DNA of 64,000 nucleotides from Subdoligranulum variabile. GTDB taxonomy: Bacteria; Bacillota; Clostridia; Oscillospirales; Ruminococcaceae. The stretch spans positions 2,790,001 through 2,854,000 of the forward strand of contig NZ_CP102293.1 in assembly GCF_025152575.1 (NCBI RefSeq), written 5' to 3'. Under the pieces are notes generated by a model. It made no database searches and was not told the origin of the DNA. It saw only the letters and a list, made by a program, of their open reading frames with translations. The translations under genes and the position numbers were made by a program. Position 1 is the stretch's first letter; every line of letters starts with the position of its first letter. Positions 34,925 through 42,046 of this stretch are shown here, piece by piece.

Positions 34925-36262
34925 ATGCTTATGAAACGATTCTGGGCATTGTTTTGCACCGTTGTACTGGCCTTTGTGCTGGTACTGCCAGTGGCAGCGG
35001 AGGGAGAGAGCAGCGCTCTGTCTGCCGACGCACCGGAACTTACAGCCCCGGCGGGCTATGTCGTCAACTTGGACACCAACATCGTGGTGTATGACAAGAA
35101 CAGCGACACGCAGCTCCAAGCAGCCAGCCTGACCAAGATGATGACCTGCCTGCTGATGCTGGAGCAGTACCAGGATCAGCTGGACACCATCACAGTCACG
35201 GCCCCCAGCTATATCTATGATCTGATCTGGGAAAAGACGACCAATGCCTCCACGGCGGATATCCGCAAAGGGGAAACCCAGACGCTGCGCAATCTGCTCT
35301 ACGCCATGCTGCTGCCCAGCGCCAATGAGGCCGCTTATATTGTGGCGGACTATATGGGCGGCGGCAGTATCGATAACTTTGTGGCCATGATGAACAATGA
35401 AGCGGCAGCCATTGGCTGTACGGGAACCACCTTTGCAGATCCCTGCGGTCTGGATGAACGCAACGTTACCACGGCCAAGGATGCCTACCTGATTCTGCGC
35501 GCGTTGACAGCCTACGACATTGTGGGAACCGTGATGGGTACGGCCAGCTATGATATGGGTACCAATGACCGGTATACCACGCCCGGCACCTATATCATCC
35601 AGAACACAAACAAGATGATCTCCAATACCAGTTATTACCGTGCCTATACCAAGGGCGGCAAGACCGGCAGCCTGGGAGAGTGGCAGAATTTTGCCGGATG
35701 GCACAGCCAGGATGGTGAAAATTACATCAGCGTGCTGCTCAATGTGCCCAATGCCACCGATGAGGAAGGCGGGCGTCCGGCCCTTCTCGAGACCGGTACG
35801 CTGATGGACTGGGTCTATGCGACCTACACCATTGCACCGGCGCTGGACACCACTCAGCCCATTACGGAAAGCCGCATTGTCTATTCCACCCAGACCGATA
35901 CCGTTATGCTCTATCCGGCCGATGACATGATGACGCTGCTGCCCCGGGAAGGTGGCGCTGCGTTGACTGAGCAGGTATTCAATCTGCCGGATCATCTGAC
36001 GGCTCCTCTCAAGCAGGGGGATGTGGTGGGGACCGTGACACTGACCATCGAGGGAGAGAGCATCGGTACGGTGGATTTGATTGCGGGCAGTGATGTGGAG
36101 CGCAATCAGATGTTGTATACGATTTCCCGTGTGGGAGAATTTTTCTCCAGCACCTATTTTAAAGTGGTCATCATGCTGACGATGGCGGTCATTGCCGTGT
36201 ATGCGTTTGTATGGGTATTGTCCATTCTGGGCGTCTGGAGCCGGGAAAGCGAAGATAAATAA
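34925..36262 (+). CDS. D-alanyl-D-alanine carboxypeptidase (penicillin-binding protein 5/DacA family)
   Basis: The secreted enzyme trims the terminal D-Ala of peptidoglycan side chains. The 445-residue product has a signal peptide (about 1-25, ending PVAAEG). All three active-site motifs are present: S68xxK71 (AASLTKMMTC), S132-A-N134 (LPSANEAAY) and K246-T-G (YTKGGKTGSL). A C-terminal hydrophobic helix (about 416-438) would anchor it, rather than the amphipathic helix of classical DacA. The start may instead be ATG 34931; AGAGGAA lies between 5 and 17 bases upstream of the two. Some paralogues (DacB, DacF) act only in sporulation, which cannot be decided here. Confidence 0.92.
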   Translation: MLMKRFWALFCTVVLAFVLVLPVAAEGESSALSADAPELTAPAGYVVNLDTNIVVYDKNSDTQLQAASLTKMMTCLLMLEQYQDQLDTITVTAPSYIYDLIWEKTTNASTADIRKGETQTLRNLLYAMLLPSANEAAYIVADYMGGGSIDNFVAMMNNEAAAIGCTGTTFADPCGLDERNVTTAKDAYLILRALTAYDIVGTVMGTASYDMGTNDRYTTPGTYIIQNTNKMISNTSYYRAYTKGGKTGSLGEWQNFAGWHSQDGENYISVLLNVPNATDEEGGRPALLETGTLMDWVYATYTIAPALDTTQPITESRIVYSTQTDTVMLYPADDMMTLLPREGGAALTEQVFNLPDHLTAPLKQGDVVGTVTLTIEGESIGTVDLIAGSDVERNQMLYTISRVGEFFSSTYFKVVIMLTMAVIAVYAFVWVLSILGVWSRESEDK

Positions 36263-36293
36263 TGCCGGAAAAATCCATCAGGAGGAAATGACC

Positions 36294-37739
36294 ATGCTGG
36301 ATGTAAAACGCAATTTGACGACGATGACGGATTTCTATGAGCTGACCATGTCCGCCGGCTATCTGGACGAGGGGTACGAAGACAAGATCGCGGTGTTTGA
36401 CATGTTTTTCCGTCGGGTGCCGGACGGCGGCGGCTATGCGATCATGGCAGGCCTGCAACAGTTCATTGAGGCGGTGGACAACCTGAAATTCACCGACGAG
36501 GACGTAGCGTATCTGCGTTCTACCGGTGTCTTTGATGAGCGGTTCCTGAGCTATCTTGCCAACTTCCAGCTTCATTGCAACATCTGGGCCATTGAGGAAG
36601 GTATGCCGATCTTCCCCCAGGAACCTATCGTCACGGTGGAAGGCCCGGCCATCGAGTGCCAGCTGCTGGAGACGCTGCTGCTGGTGACCTTCAACCATCA
36701 GTGCCTGATTGCCACCAAGGCCAACCGGATCGTCCGCGCGGCTGCGGGGCGGCCGGTGATGGAGTTCGGCGCCCGCCGGGCCCAGGGCTACGACGCCGCC
36801 TATTACGGCGCCCGCGCCTCTTACATCGGCGGCTGTGGTTCCACCTCCTGCGTGATGGCGGCCCGGGATTTCGGAATTCCGGCCTCCGGCACGATGGCAC
36901 ACAGCTGGGTGCAGATGTTCCCCAGCGAATACGAGGCATTCAAAAAATATGCCGAGATGTACCCTGACGCCTGCGTACTGCTGGTGGATACTTACAATGT
37001 GCTGCGCCACGGCGTGCCGGATGCGATCAGAGTCTTTGATGAGGTGCTCAAGCCGATGGGCAAGCGCCCCAAAGGAATCCGCATCGATTCCGGCGATATT
37101 GCCTACCTCTCCAAGAAGGCGCGCAAGATGCTGGATGAAGCCGGGTACCCCGACTGCACCATCTGCGCTTCCAACAGCCTGGATGAGTATCTGGTCCGTG
37201 ATCTGATCCTGCAGGGCGCCCGGGTGGACAGCTTTGGCATTGGCGAGAACATGATCACCGCCAAAAGCGATCCCGTCTTCGGCGGTGTGTACAAGCTGGC
37301 CGCCGTCAAGGAGGAGGACGGCAGCTACACGCCCAAGATGAAGCTGTCGGAGTCGGCGGAAAAGGTGACGATTCCCTGCCTGAAAAAGGTGTGGCGCATC
37401 TATGACGAGGACGGCAAGGCCATGGCCGACCTCATTACTATGGCGGATGAAAAGGTGGAGACCCAGCACGGCATTACGCTGTTCGATCCCATCGAGACCT
37501 GGAAAGAGTGCACCTACGTCCACTGCACGGCGCGGTGCCTGTCCACCCCCATCTATGAAAACGGCAAGCGCGTCTATGAAAGTCCGAGTCTGGATGACAT
37601 CAAGAAATTCTGCAAGGCCCAGGTGAACACCCTGTGGGATGAGGTCAAGCGTTTTGAAAACCCCCACCGCTACTATGTGGACCTGAGCCAGAAGCTGTGG
37701 GATACCCGCAGTGCGCTGCTCAAAAAACTCTCCAAATAA
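36294..37739 (+). CDS. pncB: Nicotinate phosphoribosyltransferase
   Basis: PncB joins nicotinate to PRPP, salvaging it for NAD synthesis. The 481-residue product starts with LTTMTDFYELTMSAGYL, has FGARRAQGYDAAYYGARAS, SGTMAHSWVQMFP with the phosphorylated His region, and IRIDSGDIAYLSKKAR. ATG 36294 lies 8 bases after AGGAGG; the in-frame ATG 36288 is too close to it. It follows the carboxypeptidase by 31 bases and ends before a terminator. Confidence 0.95.
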   Translation: MLDVKRNLTTMTDFYELTMSAGYLDEGYEDKIAVFDMFFRRVPDGGGYAIMAGLQQFIEAVDNLKFTDEDVAYLRSTGVFDERFLSYLANFQLHCNIWAIEEGMPIFPQEPIVTVEGPAIECQLLETLLLVTFNHQCLIATKANRIVRAAAGRPVMEFGARRAQGYDAAYYGARASYIGGCGSTSCVMAARDFGIPASGTMAHSWVQMFPSEYEAFKKYAEMYPDACVLLVDTYNVLRHGVPDAIRVFDEVLKPMGKRPKGIRIDSGDIAYLSKKARKMLDEAGYPDCTICASNSLDEYLVRDLILQGARVDSFGIGENMITAKSDPVFGGVYKLAAVKEEDGSYTPKMKLSESAEKVTIPCLKKVWRIYDEDGKAMADLITMADEKVETQHGITLFDPIETWKECTYVHCTARCLSTPIYENGKRVYESPSLDDIKKFCKAQVNTLWDEVKRFENPHRYYVDLSQKLWDTRSALLKKLSK

Positions 37740-37767
37740 TTCGTTACAATCAGGTTACAAAGCACAT

Positions 37768-37818
37768 CTCCCGCGCATACTAGTGGCAATACACCGGTAA
37801 AGCGCGGGAGGTTTTTTT
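37768..37818 (+). terminator. Terminator whose stem contains the next gene's ribosome-binding site
   Basis: CTCCCGCGC (37768-37776) pairs perfectly with GCGCGGGAG (37802-37810) over a 25-base loop, followed by seven T. The GGGAGG at 37806-37811 is the only ribosome site for ATG 37819, 7 bases further on. Transcripts from pncB would therefore end here or, if they continue, hide that site. The loop holds CATACTA (37776-37782), a possible -10. Confidence 0.85.
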
Positions 37819-38226
37819 ATGTTGGAACGGATGTGTCTGTTTGTGTTGGGCGGTGGGGGATATCTGAGCATAGAACTGGCCTGGCGTGGGAGTACCCACT
37901 GGACCATGTTCCTGGCGGGAGGACTCTGCCTGTGCTTTCTGCAAAGTCTCGCCTCCCGGCGGATTGCACTGCCGGTGGCTGCCGGTGCAGGCGCAGCAGG
38001 AGCCAGCCTTCTGGAAGTGGTCATCGGCCTGGTATGTCGCAATTGGCTGCACATTGCGGTCTGGGACTACAGCGCTGAGTGGGGCAATCTGGCTGGACTG
38101 ATCTGCCCGAGGTACTGTTTCTACTGGTTCTTGTTGTGCGGCTGGGTGGTGGCTGTGCTGCGCGTGGCCGGCAAAGTGACTGGAAGTCCTTTTTATTGTA
38201 TACAAAGAGCTGCTGCAGAATCCTGA
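37819..38226 (+). CDS. Small CmpB-like (putative ABC transporter type IV) membrane protein
   Basis: The 135-residue protein is predicted to have four membrane helices. It carries the motif WDYSAEWGNLAGLICPRYCFYW in segments (WDYS, then NLAGLICPRYCFYWF) that marks the ABC_trans_CmpB family of small membrane proteins. Their function is not settled despite the family name, and no ATPase is adjacent. Its Shine-Dalgarno lies inside the preceding terminator hairpin. It appears to be a single-gene unit. Confidence 0.75.
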   Translation: MLERMCLFVLGGGGYLSIELAWRGSTHWTMFLAGGLCLCFLQSLASRRIALPVAAGAGAAGASLLEVVIGLVCRNWLHIAVWDYSAEWGNLAGLICPRYCFYWFLLCGWVVAVLRVAGKVTGSPFYCIQRAAAES

Positions 38227-38247
38227 AGTCCTGATTTTGGTACCGCT

Positions 38248-38269
38248 GATGCTGTATACTGAAAGCATC
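38248..38269 (+). promoter_or_regulatory. Promoter -10 flanked by a perfect inverted repeat
   Basis: GATGCT (38248-38253) and AGCATC (38264-38269) flank TATACT (38255-38260), an apparent -10 box for the 37-residue gene. No good -35 is present, which with the dyad suggests regulated expression. Confidence 0.4.
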
Positions 38270-38293
38270 GAAACAGAAAGGCGGTATCCAACC

Positions 38294-38407
38294 ATGACCC
38301 AGCAGTTCAAATATGTCGGCGGCCACATTGAAGTCTATTCGGAGTGCGGGGAGTTTCTCTTCTCGGCAGACACCATGCAGGAAGCATGGGAGGAATTGTC
38401 CGCGTGA
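38294..38407 (+). CDS. Unrecognised 37-residue microprotein
   Basis: The reading frame runs from ATG 38294 to TGA 38407 behind AAAGGCGG. It starts MTQQFKYVGGHIEVYSECGE and ends AWEELSA. The predicted form is a beta-hairpin followed by an acidic helix, with no signal peptide or membrane segment. I know no family for it. The good spacing of the ribosome site, an upstream -10 with dyad and a second microprotein 150 bases downstream make it credible. Confidence 0.55.
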   Translation: MTQQFKYVGGHIEVYSECGEFLFSADTMQEAWEELSA

Positions 38408-38410
38408 GGC

Positions 38411-38487
38411 GTACAAACGCAATGCGTATATGTACAATCTGCCGAAATGGTGGAATATATACAAATAACTTTTGTAAGTTTGTACAA
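38411..38487 (+). repeat. Cluster of TACAA motifs upstream of the second microprotein
   Basis: TACAA occurs at 38412, 38433, 38460 and 38483, three of them as GTACAA, with an inverted TTGTA at about 38472. The motifs lie just before a strong promoter and could be operator half-sites. The region is AT-rich compared with the surroundings, so chance cannot be excluded. Confidence 0.35.
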
Positions 38488-38495
38488 AATGCAGC

Positions 38496-38524
38496 TTGCA
38501 AAAGACGGACTTTTCGCATATAAT
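38496..38524 (+). promoter_or_regulatory. Sigma-A promoter of the 45-residue gene
   Basis: TTGCAA (38496-38501), 17 bases, TATAAT (38519-38524). Confidence 0.82.
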
Positions 38525-38556
38525 AAAGACAGAAAACAGAAAGGAGATGGGGTTGC

Positions 38557-38694
38557 ATGTTGAAGCTGCATACCCTGGCTGAATGGATGCACGGTTTCCT
38601 GGATCCGGATCGTCCGTATGGTTTGCCGGAGGAGATGTACAATGACGTGATCCCGTCGGGTGTACACACCTACAACCGTACCGATCTGTTCTGA
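38557..38694 (+). CDS. Unrecognised 45-residue microprotein
   Basis: ATG 38557 follows AAGGAG at 38541-38546, and the frame ends at TGA 38694, just before a very strong terminator. The sequence starts MLKLHTLAEWMHGFLDPDRP and ends HTYNRTDLF. It has no signal peptide, no membrane helix and no cysteine. It is a complete transcription unit with its own promoter, ribosome site and terminator, which argues for a real gene. No function or family is recognised. Confidence 0.65.
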   Translation: MLKLHTLAEWMHGFLDPDRPYGLPEEMYNDVIPSGVHTYNRTDLF

Positions 38695-38718
38695 AAACCC
38701 ATTCATTCCCACGCAAGC

Positions 38719-38764
38719 ATGCCCCGTGCCGATGCCGCCTGTGCATCGGCACGGGGCATTTTTT
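38719..38764 (+). terminator. Strong terminator after the microprotein gene
   Basis: A perfect 17-bp stem (38719-38735 with 38743-38759) and six T. Confidence 0.95.
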
Positions 38765-38766
38765 GC

Positions 38767-38795
38767 TTGTATTTTTCTGCAAAACAGGGTATTCT
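38767..38795 (+). promoter_or_regulatory. Promoter of the glycosyltransferase gene
   Basis: TTGTAT (38767-38772), 17 bases, TATTCT (38790-38795). Confidence 0.6.
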
Positions 38796-38854
38796 ATTAC
38801 TGTTACTGTAGGAAACCGGCACACCTGAGCCGGTCTGTCAAAAGGAGTATCCGC

Positions 38855-39874
38855 ATGAAACTGATTACTTTTACTGTGCCGTGCTATAACTCGGCCGCGT
38901 ATATGGACCGCTGTATCGAGACACTGCTTCCGGCGGGGGAGGAAGCCGAGATCATCCTCGTGGATGACGGCTCCACCGATGACACCGGCAAGGTGGCCGA
39001 TGGCTATGCCGAAAAATATCCCAATATTGTACGGGTCATCCATCAGGAAAACGGCGGCCACGGGGAGGGCGTCAACCAGGGCATCCGGAACGCCACGGGA
39101 TTGTTTTTCAAGGTGGTGGATTCCGATGACTGGCTGGACACCGAGGCACTGGCCAAGGTGATGGAGGTGCTGCGCCGGTATGCGGACGCGGAGACGCCGC
39201 TGGATCTTCTTATGGCCAACTATGTCTATGAGCATGTGGCCGACAACACCCGCAACGTGGTGGATTATACCGGGATCCTGCCGGAAAACCGTGTCTTTCA
39301 CTGGGATGAGATCGGTAAGTTCCCGCCGGACAAGAATATCCTGATGCACAGTGTCATCTATCGCACCGAAGTGCTGCGCGCCAGCGGCATGGTGCTGCCC
39401 AAACATACCTTCTACGTGGACAATCTGTTTGTCTACCAGCCGCTGCCTCAGGTCAAGACGATCTACTATCTCAATCTGGACCTGTACCGCTACTTCATCG
39501 GCCGCGACGATCAGAGCGTCAATGAGAAGAACATGATCAAGCGCGTGGACCAGCAGCTGCGGGTGACCCGGCTGATGATGGAGGCGGTGGACGTCTTTGC
39601 CCTGCCGCCGGAGCAGGAGAAGCTGCGCGCCTATATGCTCAACTACTTCTCCATGATGATGGCTATCTCCAGCATCTTTCTGGCCCTGGATGGCAGCGAA
39701 GAAGCGCTGGCCAAGCGGCAGAAGCTGTGGGATGACCTGAAAGCCCACGACGAGCGCCTCTACCGCCGCTGCCGTCATTCGGTGGCGCAGGCCTGCAATC
39801 TGCCGGGGTGGCTGGGCTGTAAACTGAGCATTGCAGGCTACCGCATTGCGCAGAAGCTCTTCAAGTTCAACTGA
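38855..39874 (+). CDS. Family 2 glycosyltransferase
   Basis: The 339-residue protein has a GT-A fold N-terminus: FTVPCYNSAAYMDRCIETL, ILVDDGSTDDTGKVAD and the metal-binding VVDSDDWLDTEALAK. Unlike polysaccharide synthases it has no membrane helices. The acceptor is unknown; cell-wall or surface glycan decoration is the usual role. AAAGGAG sets ATG 38855. It is followed after 12 bases by a HAD phosphatase gene. Confidence 0.9.
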   Translation: MKLITFTVPCYNSAAYMDRCIETLLPAGEEAEIILVDDGSTDDTGKVADGYAEKYPNIVRVIHQENGGHGEGVNQGIRNATGLFFKVVDSDDWLDTEALAKVMEVLRRYADAETPLDLLMANYVYEHVADNTRNVVDYTGILPENRVFHWDEIGKFPPDKNILMHSVIYRTEVLRASGMVLPKHTFYVDNLFVYQPLPQVKTIYYLNLDLYRYFIGRDDQSVNEKNMIKRVDQQLRVTRLMMEAVDVFALPPEQEKLRAYMLNYFSMMMAISSIFLALDGSEEALAKRQKLWDDLKAHDERLYRRCRHSVAQACNLPGWLGCKLSIAGYRIAQKLFKFN

Positions 39875-39886
39875 GCGGGTGCTATT

Positions 39887-40540
39887 ATGCAGCAATACAA
39901 GACTATTTTGTTTGATCTGGACGGTACGTTGACCGACTCGGCGCCCGGCATCCTCAACTCGGTGCGGTATGCCTGCGGGAAAATGGGGCTGGATGTGCCG
40001 GGGGAAGCCACACTGCGTCGTTTTCTCGGCCCGCCGCTGCCATCCTCCTTCCGGGACTATCTGCACTTGAACGAGGCAGATGTGGACCGGGCGGTGGCAG
40101 CGTTCCGGGAATATTATCCGGATAAGGGCATCTTTGAAAATGAAGTCTATCCGGGAATCCCGGAACTGCTCCGGGATCTGAAACGCGCCGGAAAAACGGT
40201 GGTGATGGCCACCAGCAAGCCGGAAGTGTTCGCCAAGCGTATCATGGAACATTTTGCTCTGGTGGACTGCTTTGATGCCATCTGCGGGGCGACTATCGAT
40301 GAGACCCGCACGGACAAAGGGGATGTCATTGCCTACGCACTGGAAACGGCACACATTGCGGACCGGCAGCGGACCGTTATGGTGGGGGATCGGGAACACG
40401 ATGTGAAAGGGGCGCTTCGCAACGGGCTGCCCTGCATCGGGGCGGTTTACGGGTATGGCAGCGCCGAAGAACTCACCGAAGCCGGTGCTGTGGCCCTGGC
40501 CGGCACAGTAGAGGAGCTGCGCACCCTGCTGTTGGGATGA
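39887..40540 (+). CDS. HAD-family phosphatase (phosphoglycolate phosphatase-like)
   Basis: The 217-residue product has all four HAD motifs: FDLDGTLTDSAPG with the nucleophile Asp, VVMATSKP, the Lys in TRTDKGDVI and VGDREHDVKGA. A helical cap lies at about 18-90, as in Gph/PpaX-type phosphatases. The substrate could be phosphoglycolate, pyrophosphate or a nucleotide. It is the last gene of the glycosyltransferase unit. Confidence 0.88.
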   Translation: MQQYKTILFDLDGTLTDSAPGILNSVRYACGKMGLDVPGEATLRRFLGPPLPSSFRDYLHLNEADVDRAVAAFREYYPDKGIFENEVYPGIPELLRDLKRAGKTVVMATSKPEVFAKRIMEHFALVDCFDAICGATIDETRTDKGDVIAYALETAHIADRQRTVMVGDREHDVKGALRNGLPCIGAVYGYGSAEELTEAGAVALAGTVEELRTLLLG

Positions 40541-40543
40541 TAG

Positions 40544-40590
40544 AAAAAACGAGGAGCCTGCATGCCGACATGTACGGTACGCAGGCTCCT
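40544..40590 (-). terminator. Terminator of the MerR gene
   Basis: Read on the minus strand, a 10-bp stem (40590-40581 with 40561-40552) is followed by CG and six T (40549-40544). Confidence 0.85.
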
Positions 40591-40592
40591 GT

Positions 40593-41489
40593 TCATTTTT
40601 TGTGCGGCTGATTGTCTTTATCGTTGTAATAGAAGTGGGCGTTGTACCAGGCTGCGCTGATGCCGGCTGCTGTGAGGCTTACCAGGATGGCGATGCCCCA
40701 CCATTCGCTCAGCAGGCCGCGGGGGCCCAGAAAAAGCAGGGCGATGCCCAGCATGAACAGCGCCGGTGCAGCATAGTGCAGCCCTTTCATCAGGCGCAGG
40801 CGCCAGGAGGAAACATCTGCTTCGGCAAACTCCGGGTCGCAGCATACACAGCGGACCCGTGCGGTGGGAATGCCGCGGACAGAGGCATAGTAGCGCACGG
40901 CGCGGTATTCTATGCCGTCGATGGTGAAATGAGGGTACATGCCTTCCCGGGTGACTACGAGATTCAGACCCTGTGCCCGCGCGTAGCCGAACAATGCGTC
41001 GGTAAATTCTGCGGGGGTGGTCACAGGAGTGTCCGGAGTAAAGGTAAAGACGCGTCGATGTTCGGCCCTGCAGATAGCACGGTAGTCGTTGACCCAGTCC
41101 CAGCACCAGTGGGAGACAGAGGTTTCCTGCATGCGCCGAAGGCAGGCGTCTGTGTCGAGGGAGGCGGCACTTTCCTGATGCTGCTGCAGTTCCTTGCAGA
41201 ATTTCCGGGCAGTCTCCAGCTCCCGGGCCTGTTGGGCGAGGCGCTCCGCCTGTTTTTCCGCTGCCCTGGCCAGCGGAAGCGATCCTTGAAGTACCGCACG
41301 GATTTCTTCCACCGGCATGTCCAACATGCGCAGGATACGAATCAGTTTGAGGGTACGGACCAGCTCTTCGGTATAGATCCGGTATTCGTTGCTGGGGTCG
41401 CGGGCCGGGCAGATAAGCCCGGCTTGTTCATAGTAGCGGATGTTCCGGCTGGAGACGCCGGAAGCCTCGGATGCCTGTTTGATGTTCAT
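40593..41489 (-). CDS. MerR-family regulator with C-terminal membrane anchor
   Basis: The 298-residue product starts with a MerR winged helix (MNIKQASEASGVSSRNIRYY, EQAGLICPARDPSNEYRIY) and a dimerisation coiled coil to about 120. An unrecognised domain of about 110 residues follows. Two membrane helices lie near the C-terminus (about 235-252 and 258-280; ALFMLGIALLFLG, AILVSLTAAGISAAW). A transcription factor fixed in the membrane implies sensing at the envelope. It is divergent from the next gene, and its promoter has MerR-like spacing. Confidence 0.88.
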   Translation of the reverse strand: MNIKQASEASGVSSRNIRYYEQAGLICPARDPSNEYRIYTEELVRTLKLIRILRMLDMPVEEIRAVLQGSLPLARAAEKQAERLAQQARELETARKFCKELQQHQESAASLDTDACLRRMQETSVSHWCWDWVNDYRAICRAEHRRVFTFTPDTPVTTPAEFTDALFGYARAQGLNLVVTREGMYPHFTIDGIEYRAVRYYASVRGIPTARVRCVCCDPEFAEADVSSWRLRLMKGLHYAAPALFMLGIALLFLGPRGLLSEWWGIAILVSLTAAGISAAWYNAHFYYNDKDNQPHKK

Positions 41490-41512
41490 CGGGATCCCTC
41501 CTTTTCCCTCAG

Positions 41513-41541
41513 ACTATACCCTGCACCCGCTGGAAGGTCAA
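41513..41541 (-). promoter_or_regulatory. Promoter of the merR-type gene
   Basis: On the minus strand TTGACC (41541-41536), 17 bases, TATAGT (41518-41513). The spacer has an imperfect dyad. Confidence 0.7.
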
Positions 41542-41625
41542 GGCTTTTTTTCAAATAATCATACCATATACGCCTGTTTTGTGCTATACTGGTGTTGCAT
41601 TTCAAAACAAAGAGGGAACAGAACG

Positions 41626-42015
41626 ATGTATCAATTGGGAGACGATAAGCTGGAAGTACGGGAACTGCTGGTCAAGGCTTTTGCCAGTGCATGGGAACAC
41701 AGTGACAAGCATGTAGACCGGGATACTTATATCAACAGCAGCATCAATGTGATCGATTCGCTGCAGGTAGGGCCCGAGATGATCTACGGTGAGGAAGGCC
41801 AGGGCCTGCTGGAAGGAGAACTGGACCATCTGCCGGATCTGCTGCGTGCCGATGGCATGTGGGTCTATTATGAGGTCCCTGCCGAGAACTTTTTCATTCT
41901 GACCTGGATGACCGATGCCGAGAAGGCCGAAGCCAAGGTGGCGTCGCTGCAGGGCGAGGAGGGAAGCCTTGCCTGTGTGGTGGACCTGAAACAGGAGTGG
42001 CACCGCGAAGCATGA
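41626..42015 (+). CDS. Unrecognised 129-residue soluble protein
   Basis: The protein starts MYQLGDDKLEVRELLVKAFA. It is acidic, has no signal or membrane helix and no motif I can assign. AGAGGGAA lies about 11 bases before ATG 41626, and an extended -10 (TGCTATACT, 41582-41590) is a likely promoter. It is divergent from the MerR-type gene, so it may be that regulator's target. The cca gene follows after 31 bases. Confidence 0.75.
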   Translation: MYQLGDDKLEVRELLVKAFASAWEHSDKHVDRDTYINSSINVIDSLQVGPEMIYGEEGQGLLEGELDHLPDLLRADGMWVYYEVPAENFFILTWMTDAEKAEAKVASLQGEEGSLACVVDLKQEWHREA

Positions 42016-42046
42016 GCCGGACCGGCCGGAGAAAAGGGGGGCGAGG

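Noticed and set aside
36288..36293. ATG 36288 as the pncB start
   Set aside because: It is 2 bases from AGGAGG; ATG 36294 has normal spacing and gives the usual N-terminus.
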